Assembly: GCA_003427395.1 (NCBI GenBank)
Contig: BFEA01000002.1
Location: 9,221,084-9,255,523, forward strand
DNA from: Chara braunii
Taxonomy: Eukaryota > Streptophyta > Charophyceae > Charales > Characeae
DNA: 34,440 nt
Direction: 5' to 3'
Shown: one piece after another, positions 10,235 to 19,152 of the stretch
Position numbering within the stretch: position 1 is the stretch's first letter
Layout: each line of letters begins with the position of its first letter
The notes under the pieces: generated by a model
What the model saw: the letters and a program-made list of their open reading frames with translations, nothing else
What the model was told of the DNA's origin: nothing
The model's database searches: none
Made by a program: the position numbers and the translations under genes

Positions 10235-10745
10235 GGTTTAGCCTGGGGCATTGACCTGTAATGTGTTACAAGTCCTCTTGACCGTTAAATTCAAGTTCAG
10301 GACTAGATTCAACTTGATCCTTTGAGGATCATCTTCTGTTATCATTGATAACAGGTCGGTTGCTGATTCGTGGGTCTACGACTCAATCCTAACTCACCCT
10401 CCATACTCAACCTAAAAGGCTTTAGCCCTGGTGATATTATTGTTTCATTAAGGTTTCACCCGGACTTTTATTGAATGGTCATTTAACGAAGGTACTGAGT
10501 ATTTAATTAAGGTTGGTTGAACAAGAGATTGGGGCTTGCATGGCTAAAGCGAGGGGTATGAGTATAGGTGTTGGTTGAGCTTGACTCCGTGTAGTGCGTG
10601 GACTATTGTCTGACCCTTTGATGTGATTGCAGGTGTGTTCTGTGACTCAGATTCTGGATTTGATTGTCCGCGATCACATATATACATATGGTTGTGAGAA
10701 ACCCCACTGAGACTGTGAGAAGTGATCGTCACATACTTACCCCCT
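10235..10745 (+). repeat. B element, copy 2
   Basis: Diverged B copy. The diagnostic stem is CTGTTATC 10336-10343 with GATAACAG 10347-10354, a perfect 8-bp foldback with loop ATT, followed by GGTCGGTTGCTGATTCG and ACTCAATCCTAACTCACC as in the other copies. The right end has TTGACTCCGTGTAG and GATGTGATTGCAGGTG near 10621, again resembling a 3' splice site. Compared with copies 1 and 4 the inner stem pairs are exchanged (ATC/GAT in place of GCC/GGT). Confidence 0.7.
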
Positions 10746-11060
10746 TATATATGCATACATGGGTGTACCTGGGATGAGTGTTTACGTGGCCTAAGGGGTC
10801 CCGCGCTAAAAACCTACTCAGAGGTTAAGACTGAGAGGCACAGGGAAGACCCTTTGTTTTACTTGTTTGCTTCTTGCGGGTTTTCTTAGTCGGACGTTGG
10901 TCCTGGGCCGGGATTCAAGGTCCTTGTCCAGGACATTCCAAGCCCTAGACTCTGCAGGGGAGGAACTTCCCCTAGCGCAGAGCCTATTTGCTATGCCCGT
11001 CGAGACACCCAGCCCTGAAGGCGGAAATGTCGCGAGGGCCGAACGGCATATCCTTCAGCC
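10746..11060. other. Unassigned sequence between B2 and P2
   Basis: About 300 bp. A 100-codon plus frame (10867-11169) runs through it, but its right half lies in the palindrome described next and it has no recognisable domain. I see no gene. Confidence 0.35.
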
Positions 11061-11065
11061 GTTCA

Positions 11066-11094
11066 ATATCGTGAGGGGTAACCCCTCACGATAT
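11066..11094. repeat. Perfect 14-bp palindrome with 1-nt centre
   Basis: ATATCGTGAGGGGT at 11066-11079 is followed by one A and by its exact reverse complement at 11081-11094. The repeated word CCTTCAGCC(G/A)TTCAATAT lies on each side (about 11051 and 11099), so the palindrome sits inside a short direct repeat. This could extrude as a cruciform; the near absence of a loop makes a conventional RNA hairpin less likely without opening the central pairs. Confidence 0.9.
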
Positions 11095-11159
11095 ATTCCT
11101 TCAGCCATTCAATATTGCGAGGTTGGAACCGCGATTACCACGTATGACAGACATCGTTG

Positions 11160-11300
11160 GTTGGTATAGGACTGACCTGCAATCGCGCGGCTTTATATTA
11201 GAATCATGCGCGCGACGGTTCGCCGCCCTAGCATCTAAAGGTTATGGGATCAAGGGACTCGCACATACGCACGAACGCTTGGGATTATTATAGGTCGCTG
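11160..11300 (+). repeat. P segment, copy 2
   Basis: Contains TCGCGCG 11183-11189 paired with CGCGCGA 11209-11215 around a loop with CTTTATATTAGAATC, then GGTTATGGGATCAAGGGACT, matching AGCTATGGGACG and AAGGGACTAGG of the following copy. It is bounded on the right by a G run at about 11316-11325. Confidence 0.6.
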
Positions 11301-11669
11301 ACACCAACCGAAAAAGGGGGGGGGGTACCCCAGGGTTATGATTTCTTTTGGAATAAGGGGACCTTCGGCCTATTTTTTTTGTTTTTTAAGATTTTATATA
11401 GTTGGACGTTGTAGTCCGTGGCAGCCGTCAAAGTCAAACCCCTTGACTCTTGTCCAGGCCTGGAGCGGGGCTCACCTCCAGGGCAGTAAGAAAGGAATGT
11501 CGTCACAGGTACAGACATGTGTACCACCCACTCTGCACAGGGTGCGAAAGAGGGTGTGTGGTTTTCAACCGCGCATGGCGGTTGTCCAACGTCGAAAGAT
11601 TAACCCTCAAAGCGCGTGTCAGCCGACACTTGAGTGTCTAACGCGGCCCTCAAGATCAACGAGGATCAC
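11301..11669. other. Unassigned sequence, no gene seen
   Basis: Several overlapping 63-111 codon frames are present on both strands, none with a recognisable domain or consistent composition. A G run (about 10 nt), a T-rich run near 11372 and the words CCAGGCCTGGAGCGGGG are the only noticeable points. Confidence 0.35.
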
Positions 11670-12880
11670 ATGAGTATGGATACTACATAGTACGCCATCA
11701 TTGCGACCGCTTGCGTACGTTTGCATTGCGGATCGATAGGAGTAGGCCCTGCGTCCGCGCGGTTTTATACTAAGTCTCGCGCGGGACGACTATCCGATTC
11801 CGCATCGGAAAGCTATGGGACGACTATTGAAGGGACTAGGAGTGTTGTCGCGTTGTTTGATGTGAGTGTGTGTGTGTGGTTTATCTTAGTGTACGTAGTG
11901 TGGTGTATGCGTGGTGAGTGGGAGGCGTCCTAGTCGATTGACGACGAGTCGCGCTTGGGACCTCAGCCCCCCCAAGATGTCGGTTCACGTGCGGGCCCGA
12001 TAGAGGCGTACTACCGAGCGTACCCCCTATGCTACAGCGAGCGAGAAACGGCCTCGGCTGGTCCACCTCTGCGATTGCAACTGATTAGCTTTCGTACTGT
12101 GGACTGGTAGCTCGGCGGGGATACGCCCACCGAAGGGAGGTGACAGCTTCCGCAAGGTGGAGGTAAGTCGTGCCTCGCATAGGCCCTATCCTATCGTAGG
12201 GGTTCGCGAGAGGTATGGCTGGTGCACTCGGCCGGATCGGCTTGCTGAAGCTCCATGTATATATTCGCGATGAGGGATTTAAGCCAACTCCTGTGTGACG
12301 CGGCTGGGAGGGTCCCGCGCTGCCCTGTGCGGTGCCGGACCGATGTGCTCGACAGCGCGACGCCTAACCGATTGCTCTGCTACAAGGTTATGGGTCGGAC
12401 ACTAAAGAGACTAAGAGAGTTTTACTTTTCATGTGAGTATTTTAATTTTATTGTGGTGTAACGTGTGGTGAGTGGATTGCATCCTAGTCGACTGACGACG
12501 AGTCGTGTTTGGGACCTCAACCCCCCATGCGCTGATCCGCGTGTGGGTCCGATTGAGGGGCGTTGACCGCACGTACCCCCTATGCTACAGCGAACAAGAA
12601 ACTCCCTCGGTTGGGCCACCTCTGCGATTGCATACGAAAAACTTTCGCATGTGGTTTGGTAGCTCAGCGGGGATACGCCCACCCAAGGGATGGTGACAGC
12701 TCCCATGGGTGGAGGTAAGACGTACCTCGCGTGACCCTATCCTGTCGTAGGGGTTCGTGAGAGGTACGACTAGCGCACTCGGTCGGAGCGGCAAACCACG
12801 CTCTACAATGAAGTCCAGTAAAATCGTGCGTGATGCTGTCGGGAGATTCCCCCTGCAAGACCGATGCGCTCGACACCGTT
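11670..12880 (+). repeat. Tandem P-S units (S copies 2a and 2b)
   Basis: Two P-S units of about 545 bp follow each other, and a third start is visible near 12785-12880. GACTGACGACGAGTCG-like words lie at about 11937 and 12482. P hairpin: CGTCCGCGCG 11752-11761 with CGCGCGGGACG 11778-11788. S copy 2a has TAGCTCGGCGG 12108-12118 and helix CCACC 12127-12131 with GGTGG 12156-12160. S copy 2b has TAGCTCAGCGG 12660-12670, helix CCACCC 12679-12684 with GGGTGG 12707-12712 and inner GGGA/TCCC. Helix 2 has the inner stem CCCTA/TAGGG in both copies, closed by ACCTCGC and GCGAGAGGT-like arms. The minus frames over these copies mirror each other simply because the DNA is repeated. Confidence 0.75.
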
Positions 12881-12912
12881 GTAAGCTCTACATGTAACCT
12901 CTCTCTTTATCC

Positions 12913-13015
12913 GAAGAAGAAGAAGAAGAAGAAGAAGAAAAAAAAAAAAAAAAAGAAGAAGAAAAAGAAGAAGAAAAAGAGGGGAAGAAGGAAGAAGAAG
13001 GAGGAAGGAGGGAGA
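12913..13015. repeat. (GAA)n / poly-purine microsatellite
   Basis: About 100 bp of pure purine on the plus strand: GAA repeats, an interruption of A residues, then GAA and GGAGGA-type words. The plus frame reads as a poly-Lys run and is not a gene. It separates the P-S tandem from hairpin array A3. Confidence 0.9.
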
Positions 13016-13084
13016 TGAAGGAGGAGAAACTCAAGGAAGGAGTTAAGGGTTGAAAGAGCCAAGAGATGAGAGGGAAAGAAGAAG

Positions 13085-13445
13085 TGGTAGGCTGGAGACT
13101 TCAGTGTGAGTCGTCCTATCGCTCACATGTATGTGTTTATACGTATAAAATTTTCCTCCTATTAGTACGTGTATGAATTGTTCGTAAAACTTTTTTACTT
13201 GATATCAAACCAGTAGTAGGAGGATCCAGTGAGGGTCGTCCTATTACTTGATCGAACTTAGTCTAATATGTCCTGAAGGGTAGTAAGGCACTCCAGTGAA
13301 AGTCGTTCTAATTCTTGTTCGAGACTAGGACAACTAAGTGCTGAGAGGTGGTGGGGTGCTCCAGTGTGAGTTACCTTGCTGCCTGGTACAAAAAGAATGG
13401 CAGGATGGAGACTCCACTGCAAGTCGTCCTACCACTATAAGCATT
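13085..13445. repeat. Hairpin array A3 (CCAGTGNGAGTC core)
   Basis: Five foldbacks of about 37-42 bp. Each has an outer arm like AGTAGTAGGA, a small purine bulge, an inner arm and loop with CTCCAGTGNGAGTC, and the outer partner TCCTATTACT. The clearest is 13212-13221 with 13239-13248, a 10-bp stem with one G-U pair. The unit at 13398-13434 uses TGGCAGGA/TCCTACCA. The unit near 13345-13378 uses GGTGGTGGGGT with ACCTTGCTGCC, pairing through several G-U pairs. Spacers are unique. The same core appears in arrays A5 and A6 and, slightly changed, in A4 and A7. Confidence 0.85.
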
Positions 13446-13469
13446 TGTACGTACAATATTAAATACCGG

Positions 13470-14340
13470 TGTCGGAGCTGATAGCCGACACAACGTCGGC
13501 ACCTACAGACAGGCTGAAGTCGGAAAATGAGGCAAACCCCTCGACTACTTGGTCAAGAAAGTTTTGCAAGCACAAACGCCGGAACGCGGCGTTCTCAAAC
13601 TAGAGTCGGTGGTTAAATTTTTTTCGAATGCTCACTTTCTTTGTCGTGACAAATGCAGAGACTGTAAAGGTTAGTGGGTTAAAAATTTGGATGACCACGT
13701 GAGCCACTTTGACTCGCGCAAAGACTGGAGAAGGGTTATTGAATAAAACCGCCGACCACAGAGGCCGGAAGGTTAGTCTAACGAAAGGAAGTTGCGTGGG
13801 TGTGACGACAGCACGCCGAGTTAGTAGTTTCCGGCTAAAAACATCAAAACACGGTAGGGAGCGGGGAGAAGGGCAATGTATCCCCCCCCCCCTTTTTGCC
13901 TTATATGAGACAGAAAGTTAATATACACCCCGGCCTTATGGCCAGGGCAGCCAAAGAGAGGCACGTTGCTTGCCATGCTAAGGCAGCGGCAGCCGGTACG
14001 AGCCTAAACTAGCCCTAGGGAGGCAGGCCGTGAGCCTGTTTTACTTGAGAGACCAAGCCTATGCTCTACTTATGGCAGAATAGCTCTTATTCTAAGTGAA
14101 CTAAGAGCTAGCCTAATAGGCACAGGCAGGGATTATCATGTGAATGATCTATGAACGAATCCCTCCGGCATTCGGGCTATCTCCTTTTGACAAGGAGTTA
14201 TACTTCAGTTTCACCCCGCGTTCGGACGACAGGGACTTGAACCCGTGACCTCTCTGGGGGTAAGTTAGAGGTTACTTGAGCCTACGCCCCGGATCCGACA
14301 GATGGCTCACGGGAAAGTTAGTAGATAGATTCCGTTAGTA
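13470..14340 (+). repeat. R element, copy 1
   Basis: Matches 28115-28985 along its whole length, starting with GACACAACGTCGG at 13487 (28121 in copy 2). Other shared words are AGAAAGTTTTGC, TTTTTTTCGAATGCTC, GTGAGCCACTTTGAC/CCCGCCACTTTGACC and GACTTGAACCCGTGACC. It is rich in foldbacks whose arms differ from copy 2: TAGCTCTTA/TAAGAGCTA near 14083-14113 (perfect 9 bp), GGCC/GGCC around TTAT near 13932, CTCCTT/AAGGAG near 14181. A C run of 11 nt lies at 13882-13892. The right end carries a minus-strand tRNA-like T arm. There is no open frame shared with copy 2. Confidence 0.75.
14220..14310 (-). other. tRNA-like segment at end of R1
   Basis: On the minus strand 14232-14244 reads GGGTTCAAGTCCC, matching the tRNA T loop and pol III B box (GGTTCRANYCC), preceded by GAGAGGTCAC as in a tRNA variable region. 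The cloverleaf is incomplete: the T stem has two mismatches and the D-arm region is weak. It corresponds to the better-formed tRNA-like segment of R2. It is read as a decayed tRNA-derived module rather than a tRNA gene. Confidence 0.35.
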
Positions 14341-14579
14341 GTGAGATTCTGTTTTCATTGTCTTTCTTTTATTTATTTGATCTTTTTACTGCTTTTATTT
14401 TTATTTTTCTATTTCTTTGTCCTGCTTCATTTTATAAAAACGAAATTGACAAGTTAAACCAAGGAATCCATCCCGCTATCGAGGTAGATACGGTCAGAAA
14501 ATTCCCTGTTGAACTTCTATCCGACTGAAAACTCGTCGGCCCCGCTAGAACATCGCGGATCGTTACCGCGAAGCCGAGC
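14340..14579. other. T-rich stretch then short linker
   Basis: 14340-14440 is TTTATT/TCTTT-rich, matching the T-rich stretch at 28990-29110 that follows R2. The following sequence to 14579 has no recognised feature. It is part of the colinear block shared with the third unit. Confidence 0.45.
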
Positions 14580-15240
14580 TGAGTTAGCTATTGCAGAGAG
14601 AAGAAGAAGGAGCGCAGCAGGGAGAGGAAGCGCAACGAGGAGCACAAAAGCAGAGGTAGAGCGCAACAACGAGCGGGAAGCACGGAGGAAACATAAGCAC
14701 GCAAGAACGGGCGCAGTGATAGGAAGCAGGGCCGGGGGCAACGCAAAGGAGATGGAAGAAGGCCGCGCATAGGGACATGGTAACTAGCGTGGGGAGAGGT
14801 GCGATGCGACGTAGGTGAGGGAAGAATAACACTAAGGAGGGAGAAGAGAAACATTGAAAAAATGGAGAAAGACGATCGCGCTGCAGAAAGCAGAGCGCAG
14901 CAAGAAGGCCACTTCGCGGGAAAGCTCGAAAGGGGGAGATGTGTGGAGGTAGTGCGAGTTGGCAGGAAATGCGCGCGGGAAGATAAGCGCGCGGAGGCAG
15001 GAGTAGAACGCGCAAGAAGAAGAAGAAAAAGAAGAGGAAGAAGAAGAAGGAGAAGAAGGAGAAGAAGGAGAAGGAGAGGAAGGAGAAAGGGAGAGAGAAA
15101 GGTATCCTGGAAGCAGGAAAGATAGCGCACAGAGAAAAAGAAGGCGGTAGTACGAAAGAGGGAGACACAAGAAGAAGAAGAAGAAGAGGAAGAAGAAGAA
15201 GAAAAGGAAGGGGAGGAGAAGGAAGAGATGAAGAGAGCGG
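14580..15240. repeat. Purine-rich tract with GAA/GGA microsatellite
   Basis: About 660 bp strongly purine-rich on the plus strand, ending in nearly pure GAAGAA/GGAGAA runs at 15018-15100 and 15160-15235. Open frames of 87-218 codons on both strands consist of Arg/Glu/Lys or Ser/Leu/Phe runs and have no domain signature; they are products of composition. The tract occupies the same place as 29190-29700 in the next unit, but the non-repetitive parts align poorly. Confidence 0.8.
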
Positions 15241-15588
15241 GCAACTTACCTAGTAATAGGTGCGCCCTCCCTTGTTGTCAATGATGACGCTGTGAGGTTG
15301 GGGCCGTCATTATCGACTTGTTGGAGTGCGCATCATGCTCGTGGTGTGATCACAGTGTGCTGGCCTTCGTAACAGATCATGTCGTGGAGCGAGGGAGAGA
15401 GAGAACGTAAGTCCCCAATAACATGACCTACTCCATAGAATTTCATTCGATGGGGAGAACAAAAGCAAAAGAATCTACCGCTAGCTATGGAAAATGTATC
15501 TACCGCTAAAGAATGGGAATATACGCCGCCACACTCATTTGCTCGTGTGCGAGTATGAGTGTGAGTGTGTGAGTGTGAGCGTGCTTGC

Positions 15589-15590
<2 letters not shown>
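15241..15590. other. Linker shared with third unit
   Basis: Contains AAAAGCAAAAGAATCTACCG at 15461-15480, matching GCAAAATCGAAAGAATCTACC near 29972-29992. The minus strand has AGGTAAG-like words at its left end (about 15244-15250), as does 29726-29731. No frame with protein character was found. Confidence 0.45.
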
Positions 15591-15591
<1 letters not shown>

Positions 15592-15682
<91 letters not shown>

Positions 15683-15683
15683 N

Positions 15684-15755
<72 letters not shown>
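15592..15755. repeat. Compound (GT)n(GA)n microsatellite with one N
   Basis: About 54 bp of GT repeats followed by about 110 bp of GA repeats. A single N stands at 15683, so the length of the GA tract is unresolved. Frames through it read poly(Val-Cys), poly(Arg-Glu), poly(Ser-Leu) or poly(His-Thr) and are meaningless. The third unit has a much shorter GT tract in the same place (30020-30066). Confidence 0.95.
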
Positions 15756-15761
<6 letters not shown>

Positions 15762-15887
15762 CTTACCTGTTCCACGCTGGTCCTGATCGCAACGGTCGTG
15801 CAATCAGCCTGAACGCAATGCACCCCCACTCCGGCTGACAGTATCAGACCGAAAAGATAGTCTATATACTTTCATTTACATGTTTTT

Positions 15888-15978
15888 TTTTAATTAATTT
15901 ATTATTATTATTACTATTACTATTATTATTATCGTTGTTGTTACTATTATCATTATCGTTATTATTAACTATTATTAT
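15888..15978. repeat. (TTA)n microsatellite, interrupted
   Basis: TTA/TTG-type triplets with several substitutions. It is followed by GCGACCTTATTTTAGTCACGA, which corresponds to the sequence after the TTA tract at 30223-30312 in the third unit. The purine-rich stretch 16000-16135 follows. Confidence 0.85.
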
Positions 15979-16315
15979 AGCGACCTTATTTTAGTCACGA
16001 GGAGAAGAAGAGTAGCGCAGAAAAGGGGAAGAAAATCACGGGAGGAGAAGAAGATTTCGAGGAGAAACGCGGATCATCGTAGAAAGCAGAAACTACCGCT
16101 CAGGGAAAAGAAGGGTAGAAGAAGAAGAAGAAGAAACCTGCCAGTTGTAGTCTGGGTGCCGAGCGCCAGATAGGATATCAACATTGGTTATTCGTTGATG
16201 ATGATGATGAAACTATTCCAGCATTGTCAATTATGAGCGATTCGTGTGCTTTTATTTGGTGGGATTCGTGATGCATTTTTGTTCTTGGTTTGAGGTCACA
16301 AGAGTCTGGTCGCAT

Positions 16316-16470
16316 GTATATGATACTGTTTGATGTCATTTTATTTAAAAATTGGTTATTTTCTTTTTTTTTTGTTGATTGATATATTATTATTATTATT
16401 ATTATTTTACAGACAGTTTTATTTTCTTTCACACTTCACATGCGTATAAACGAGTTGCACAGCAAACTGG
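16316..16470. repeat. 155-bp segment, artefactual duplicate copy 1
   Basis: Identical over 155 bp to 16509-16663, including a run of 10 T and the TTA microsatellite. Such identity is out of keeping with the strong divergence between all other repeat copies here, and the two copies are separated only by the transposase adapter pair. Confidence 0.9.
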
Positions 16471-16508
16471 CTGTCTCTTATACACATCTAGATGTGTATA
16501 AGAGACAG
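16471..16508. other. Nextera/Tn5 mosaic-end junction adapter (artefact)
   Basis: Nineteen bases CTGTCTCTTATACACATCT are followed immediately by their exact reverse complement AGATGTGTATAAGAGACAG. This is the Tn5 mosaic end, and the back-to-back 38-bp arrangement is the junction formed when tagmented fragments are circularised in Nextera mate-pair libraries. It is not a genomic transposon: there is no transposase and no insertion sequence between the ends. Confidence 0.97.
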
Positions 16509-16663
16509 GTATATGATACTGTTTGATGTCATTTTATTTAAAAATTGGTTATTTTCTTTTTTTTTTGTTGATTGATATATTATTATTATTATTATTATTT
16601 TACAGACAGTTTTATTTTCTTTCACACTTCACATGCGTATAAACGAGTTGCACAGCAAACTGG
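16509..16663. repeat. 155-bp segment, artefactual duplicate copy 2
   Basis: Same sequence as 16316-16470. The sequence after it (TGACAGGCGCCCACTCAG) continues the T element normally, and the sequence before copy 1 also joins normally, so the true locus most probably holds one copy and no adapter. Confidence 0.9.
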
Positions 16664-17467
16664 TGACAGGCGCCCACTCAGACCTTAGAGATATGGTAAC
16701 CGGGAACACAGTTTAGATTCGGGTTCACTTCAATGGCCGTGGTGACTCGACGCCCACACAACTCTCCCTGTTTGCAGACACCGGATCACCTTGGATATCC
16801 CACACACGTGGCACTCTGTGTACGCATATAAACACACACACTTCACATTAAACTGCAGCTATCGCAGCTATGGCTGCCTCTACCCTATCGCTATGCTACC
16901 CTGTTCTCTCTCGCCCACTTCAGCTCCGGGCTCTCTGCAGACCTCCTTGCACAAGTCTTTGTGGAGGCGCTTCCGCATGGCTCACGCAGGAATGAATGAA
17001 TGGCTGGGCACGGCCTCTTGATTTATACTTCGAGGACTCGTTGGTCTGCCCATTGCCATCGGCCCATGGTGTTCACAGTCCCCCGTGCTATTTGCTGGAC
17101 CGGACCGGGACTAACTGGACCTTACCGTTGACTAACTGTGGGTTCACTGTTAACCCACCAGACTCGTACTGCAATCGCACTGCGGTTTTAGTCCACCACT
17201 GGGCTCGCCACTTGACCACTTGCCAACCTTCTAAGAAAACTACAGCTAAGGCTCAGGGAACTTCGCTAAGACTTCTATCCTACAGATCTATAGATCGAAC
17301 CCCTCTGCTACCTACGGACCTATGACAACCTATCAACTGTTGCGAACACACACGTCACAGGTTCAACTCTCGGGCTCTACACAGATACTGTACACAGGTT
17401 GGGCAGGATCTCGGGATCGAACCCTGGGATCTACGTCTACACAAAGGTGAAAACCATTTCAGATTGA

Positions 17468-17537
17468 TTGGTATATTATTATAATTACTATTCTTATTAT
17501 CATTATTATTATTACTATTATTATTATTATTATTATT
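17468..17537. repeat. (TTA)n microsatellite
   Basis: About 70 bp of TTA/TTC-type triplets with interruptions. It follows GGTGAAAACCATTTCAGATTG, the same word that ends T copy 2c near 18636, and precedes T copy 2b. Confidence 0.85.
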
Positions 17538-17810
17538 TTACTTGTAGGCAGACTTGTTGTCTTTTAGACTTCGCATACATGCAAACAGATGGGGATTCAC
17601 ATTGGCGCATGACGCCCGCTCAAAGCTCAGAGATATGGAAGCCAGGAACACAGTTCGACCGAAAGTTCGCAACAACAGGCTGTGGCGCATCAGCGCCTGT
17701 AAACTCAACTCTCGTCACTATGTCTAGCACCACTGTTCGAACAGACTCAACTCTGGATCACCCTGGTTATCCCACACACACTCACACTGTATCCTACACG
17801 CACACAATCA
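17538..17810. repeat. T element, copy 2b (partial)
   Basis: Matches the middle of copies 2a and 3: CTTCGCATACATGCAAACAG, CATTGGCGCATGACGCCCGC, CTCAGAGATATGGAAGCC, GATCACCCTGGTTATCCC. In the plus frame it reads HWRMTPAQSSEIWKP, parallel to NWRHAPTQNSEMWQP in copy 3, but copy 2a has two stops in that stretch, so coding is not supported. It runs into AGAC-rich DNA on the right. Confidence 0.65.
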
Positions 17811-18310
17811 CACAGAGACAAAAAAACAGACAGAAACAGACGGATGCAGACAAACGGGCAGACAAACGCAGGCAACGAAAACAAGCCTGAATGACAGACA
17901 AACCCGCCAGACAAATAAGCACCGACAGGCAGCGACAAACAATTAGATACCAACGACAACGGACGGTCAGAGGAACAGATCGACAAAAGCAAGCAATCAA
18001 ACAGACAGGCACACACAGAGGTAGAGCGAGATAACGAGAACATACAAACATAAACAGATAGCGACAAACAGTGAACAAACATAAAATACAAACAGAAACA
18101 GACAGAGACAGACAGACAAGGACCGACACCCACAGGGAACCGACAGACACAGTCGGACGGACGACCCGACAGACACAGTCGGACGAACGATCCAACCAAC
18201 ACAGCCAGCTAATACGAACCATCAGACAAGGTAAAGGAATCAGGCATAGCCAAACGCACAGGCAATCAGACAAACCGAACAGACGGCTAGACACCGGCAA
18301 CCAGAGGCTG
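17811..18310. repeat. AGAC/ACAA-rich cryptic satellite
   Basis: About 500 bp of degenerate GACAGACA, AACAGACA and GACAAAC words. The frames are Cys/Leu/Ser-rich on the minus strand and Gln/Thr/Arg-rich on the plus strand and carry no domain. Similar tracts lie at 31655-31928 and 32030-32240, in the same order relative to T. Confidence 0.85.
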
Positions 18311-18319
18311 TGATAGAGA

Positions 18320-18670
18320 AATCAGGATGGACGCAGTCCTGCGTGGTACTTACGGACTTGACGAAGGGGCGACCAGGACTGTGTACCGCGAACTGGACTG
18401 GGTGGGACTGACCACCTGCCTACGGACTGCATCCTTGGACTCACGGAGGGCCTGTTCCGGAGGTTTTGGAAGACTGCGTACTGGACCCTTCGGAACTATG
18501 GCAGCTACTACTCTTGCCACGACTCAGACCTCTAATCTTCAGACTTACGGTTCAAGCTCGCACCCGCAACTGATATTGTACATGGGTGAGGGCGAGACCT
18601 AAGGATGGAGCAGGGGAACTGCATATGCTACCGTAAAGGTGAAAACCATTTCAATTGTATTGATATCAGG
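18320..18670. repeat. T element, copy 2c (right part)
   Basis: Matches the right part of the T family: GCGACCAGGACTG near 18369 (GCGACCGGGACTG in the copy at 1690-2110), GACTGCATCCTTGGACTCAC near 18426, GGCAGCTACTAC, and GGTTCAAGCTCG at 18549, equivalent to GGTTCGAGACCCG at 31634. It ends with AAAGGTGAAAACCATTTCA near 18636. Confidence 0.65.
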
Positions 18671-19077
18671 GAAATAGAGGAAGAGAGAATGAGAAAGAGA
18701 GAAGAGGGCTATGATGTACACGCACATTACTAACCCTACCGACAGTGTACGGGGGTCGACATCGTCATATACTCCGGTTCTACTGCTAATGTCAACTGAA
18801 TGCGTTGTCAACTCGTAGGATGCTAGTAATCTGCATGATCTTCATCTAGACACTAAGTAGGAAGGAGGACCTGACACACATGTGTTGGTGACCGCGAGAG
18901 TATGCACCCATTGACGCTCTGATGCGATGATCTGATTCTTCGTTGGTGTGGTAGCGATGCATTACTACTATTCCGGACAGTGTCAGGTTTTCTAGCTTTC
19001 AATGTGACGGCGTAATCTGCGATCTGTCATTTCGCCTTTGCATGCTTGCCTTCTGATACTATGAGTAGTAGTATTGA

Positions 19078-19078
<1 letters not shown>
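18671..19078. other. Linker shared with third unit, no gene seen
   Basis: About 400 bp. AATGCGTTGTCAACTCGTAG near 18798 resembles the region near 32322-32340, and GATCTGTCATTTCGCC near 19020 matches AAATCTGTCATTTCGTC near 32540. It belongs to the colinear duplicated block; no coding frame recognised. Confidence 0.45.
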
Positions 19079-19124
<46 letters not shown>

Positions 19125-19152
19125 TACTATTATTATTATTATTATTATTAAT
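19079..19152. repeat. (TTA)n microsatellite
   Basis: About 74 bp of nearly pure TTA. In the third unit the equivalent place has two TTA tracts (32575-32690 and 33290-33345) separated by about 600 bp of extra DNA. Confidence 0.95.

Larger units (their letters stand above)
16138..17440. repeat. T element, copy 2a (contains assembly artefact)
   Basis: Matches 30655-31640. It opens with TAGTCTGGGTGCCGAGCGCC and CAGATAGGATATCAACATTG, then GATGATGATGATGA, CCAGCATTGTCAAT, a TTA tract, and the block CAGCAAACTGGTGACAGGCG, CCACTCAGACCTTAGAGATATGG. Its right end has GGTTCAACTCTCGG at about 17361, a B-box-like word present in all long T copies, and on the minus strand GGGTTCGATCCCGAG near 17408-17422. 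Reading frames are interrupted differently in each copy, so I treat it as a retroposon-like dispersed repeat; the (TTA)n tracts at its left side would be its 3' tail if the element runs on the minus strand. 16316-16663 is distorted by a sequencing-library artefact. Confidence 0.7.

Noticed and set aside
14584-15244. Open frames of 194 and 218 codons on the minus strand
   Set aside because: They are Ser/Leu/Phe-rich translations of purine-rich microsatellite DNA, overlap in two phases and have no domain; the same happens at 29149-29738.
15506-15829. Proteins with Val-Cys, Arg-Glu or Ser-Leu runs across 15333-15829
   Set aside because: They are translations of the GT/GA microsatellite and include an ambiguous base.
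16471-16508. Natural Tn5/IS50-type insertion with inverted ends
   Set aside because: The two 19-bp ends abut with nothing between them and the flanks are a 155-bp identical duplication instead of a 9-bp target-site duplication.
17538-17810. Plus-strand protein family in T elements (HWRMTPAQSSEIWKP and NWRHAPTQNSEMWQP)
   Set aside because: The third copy (16663-16800) has two stops in the aligned frame, and the frame starts inside a microsatellite, so conservation is better explained at DNA level.
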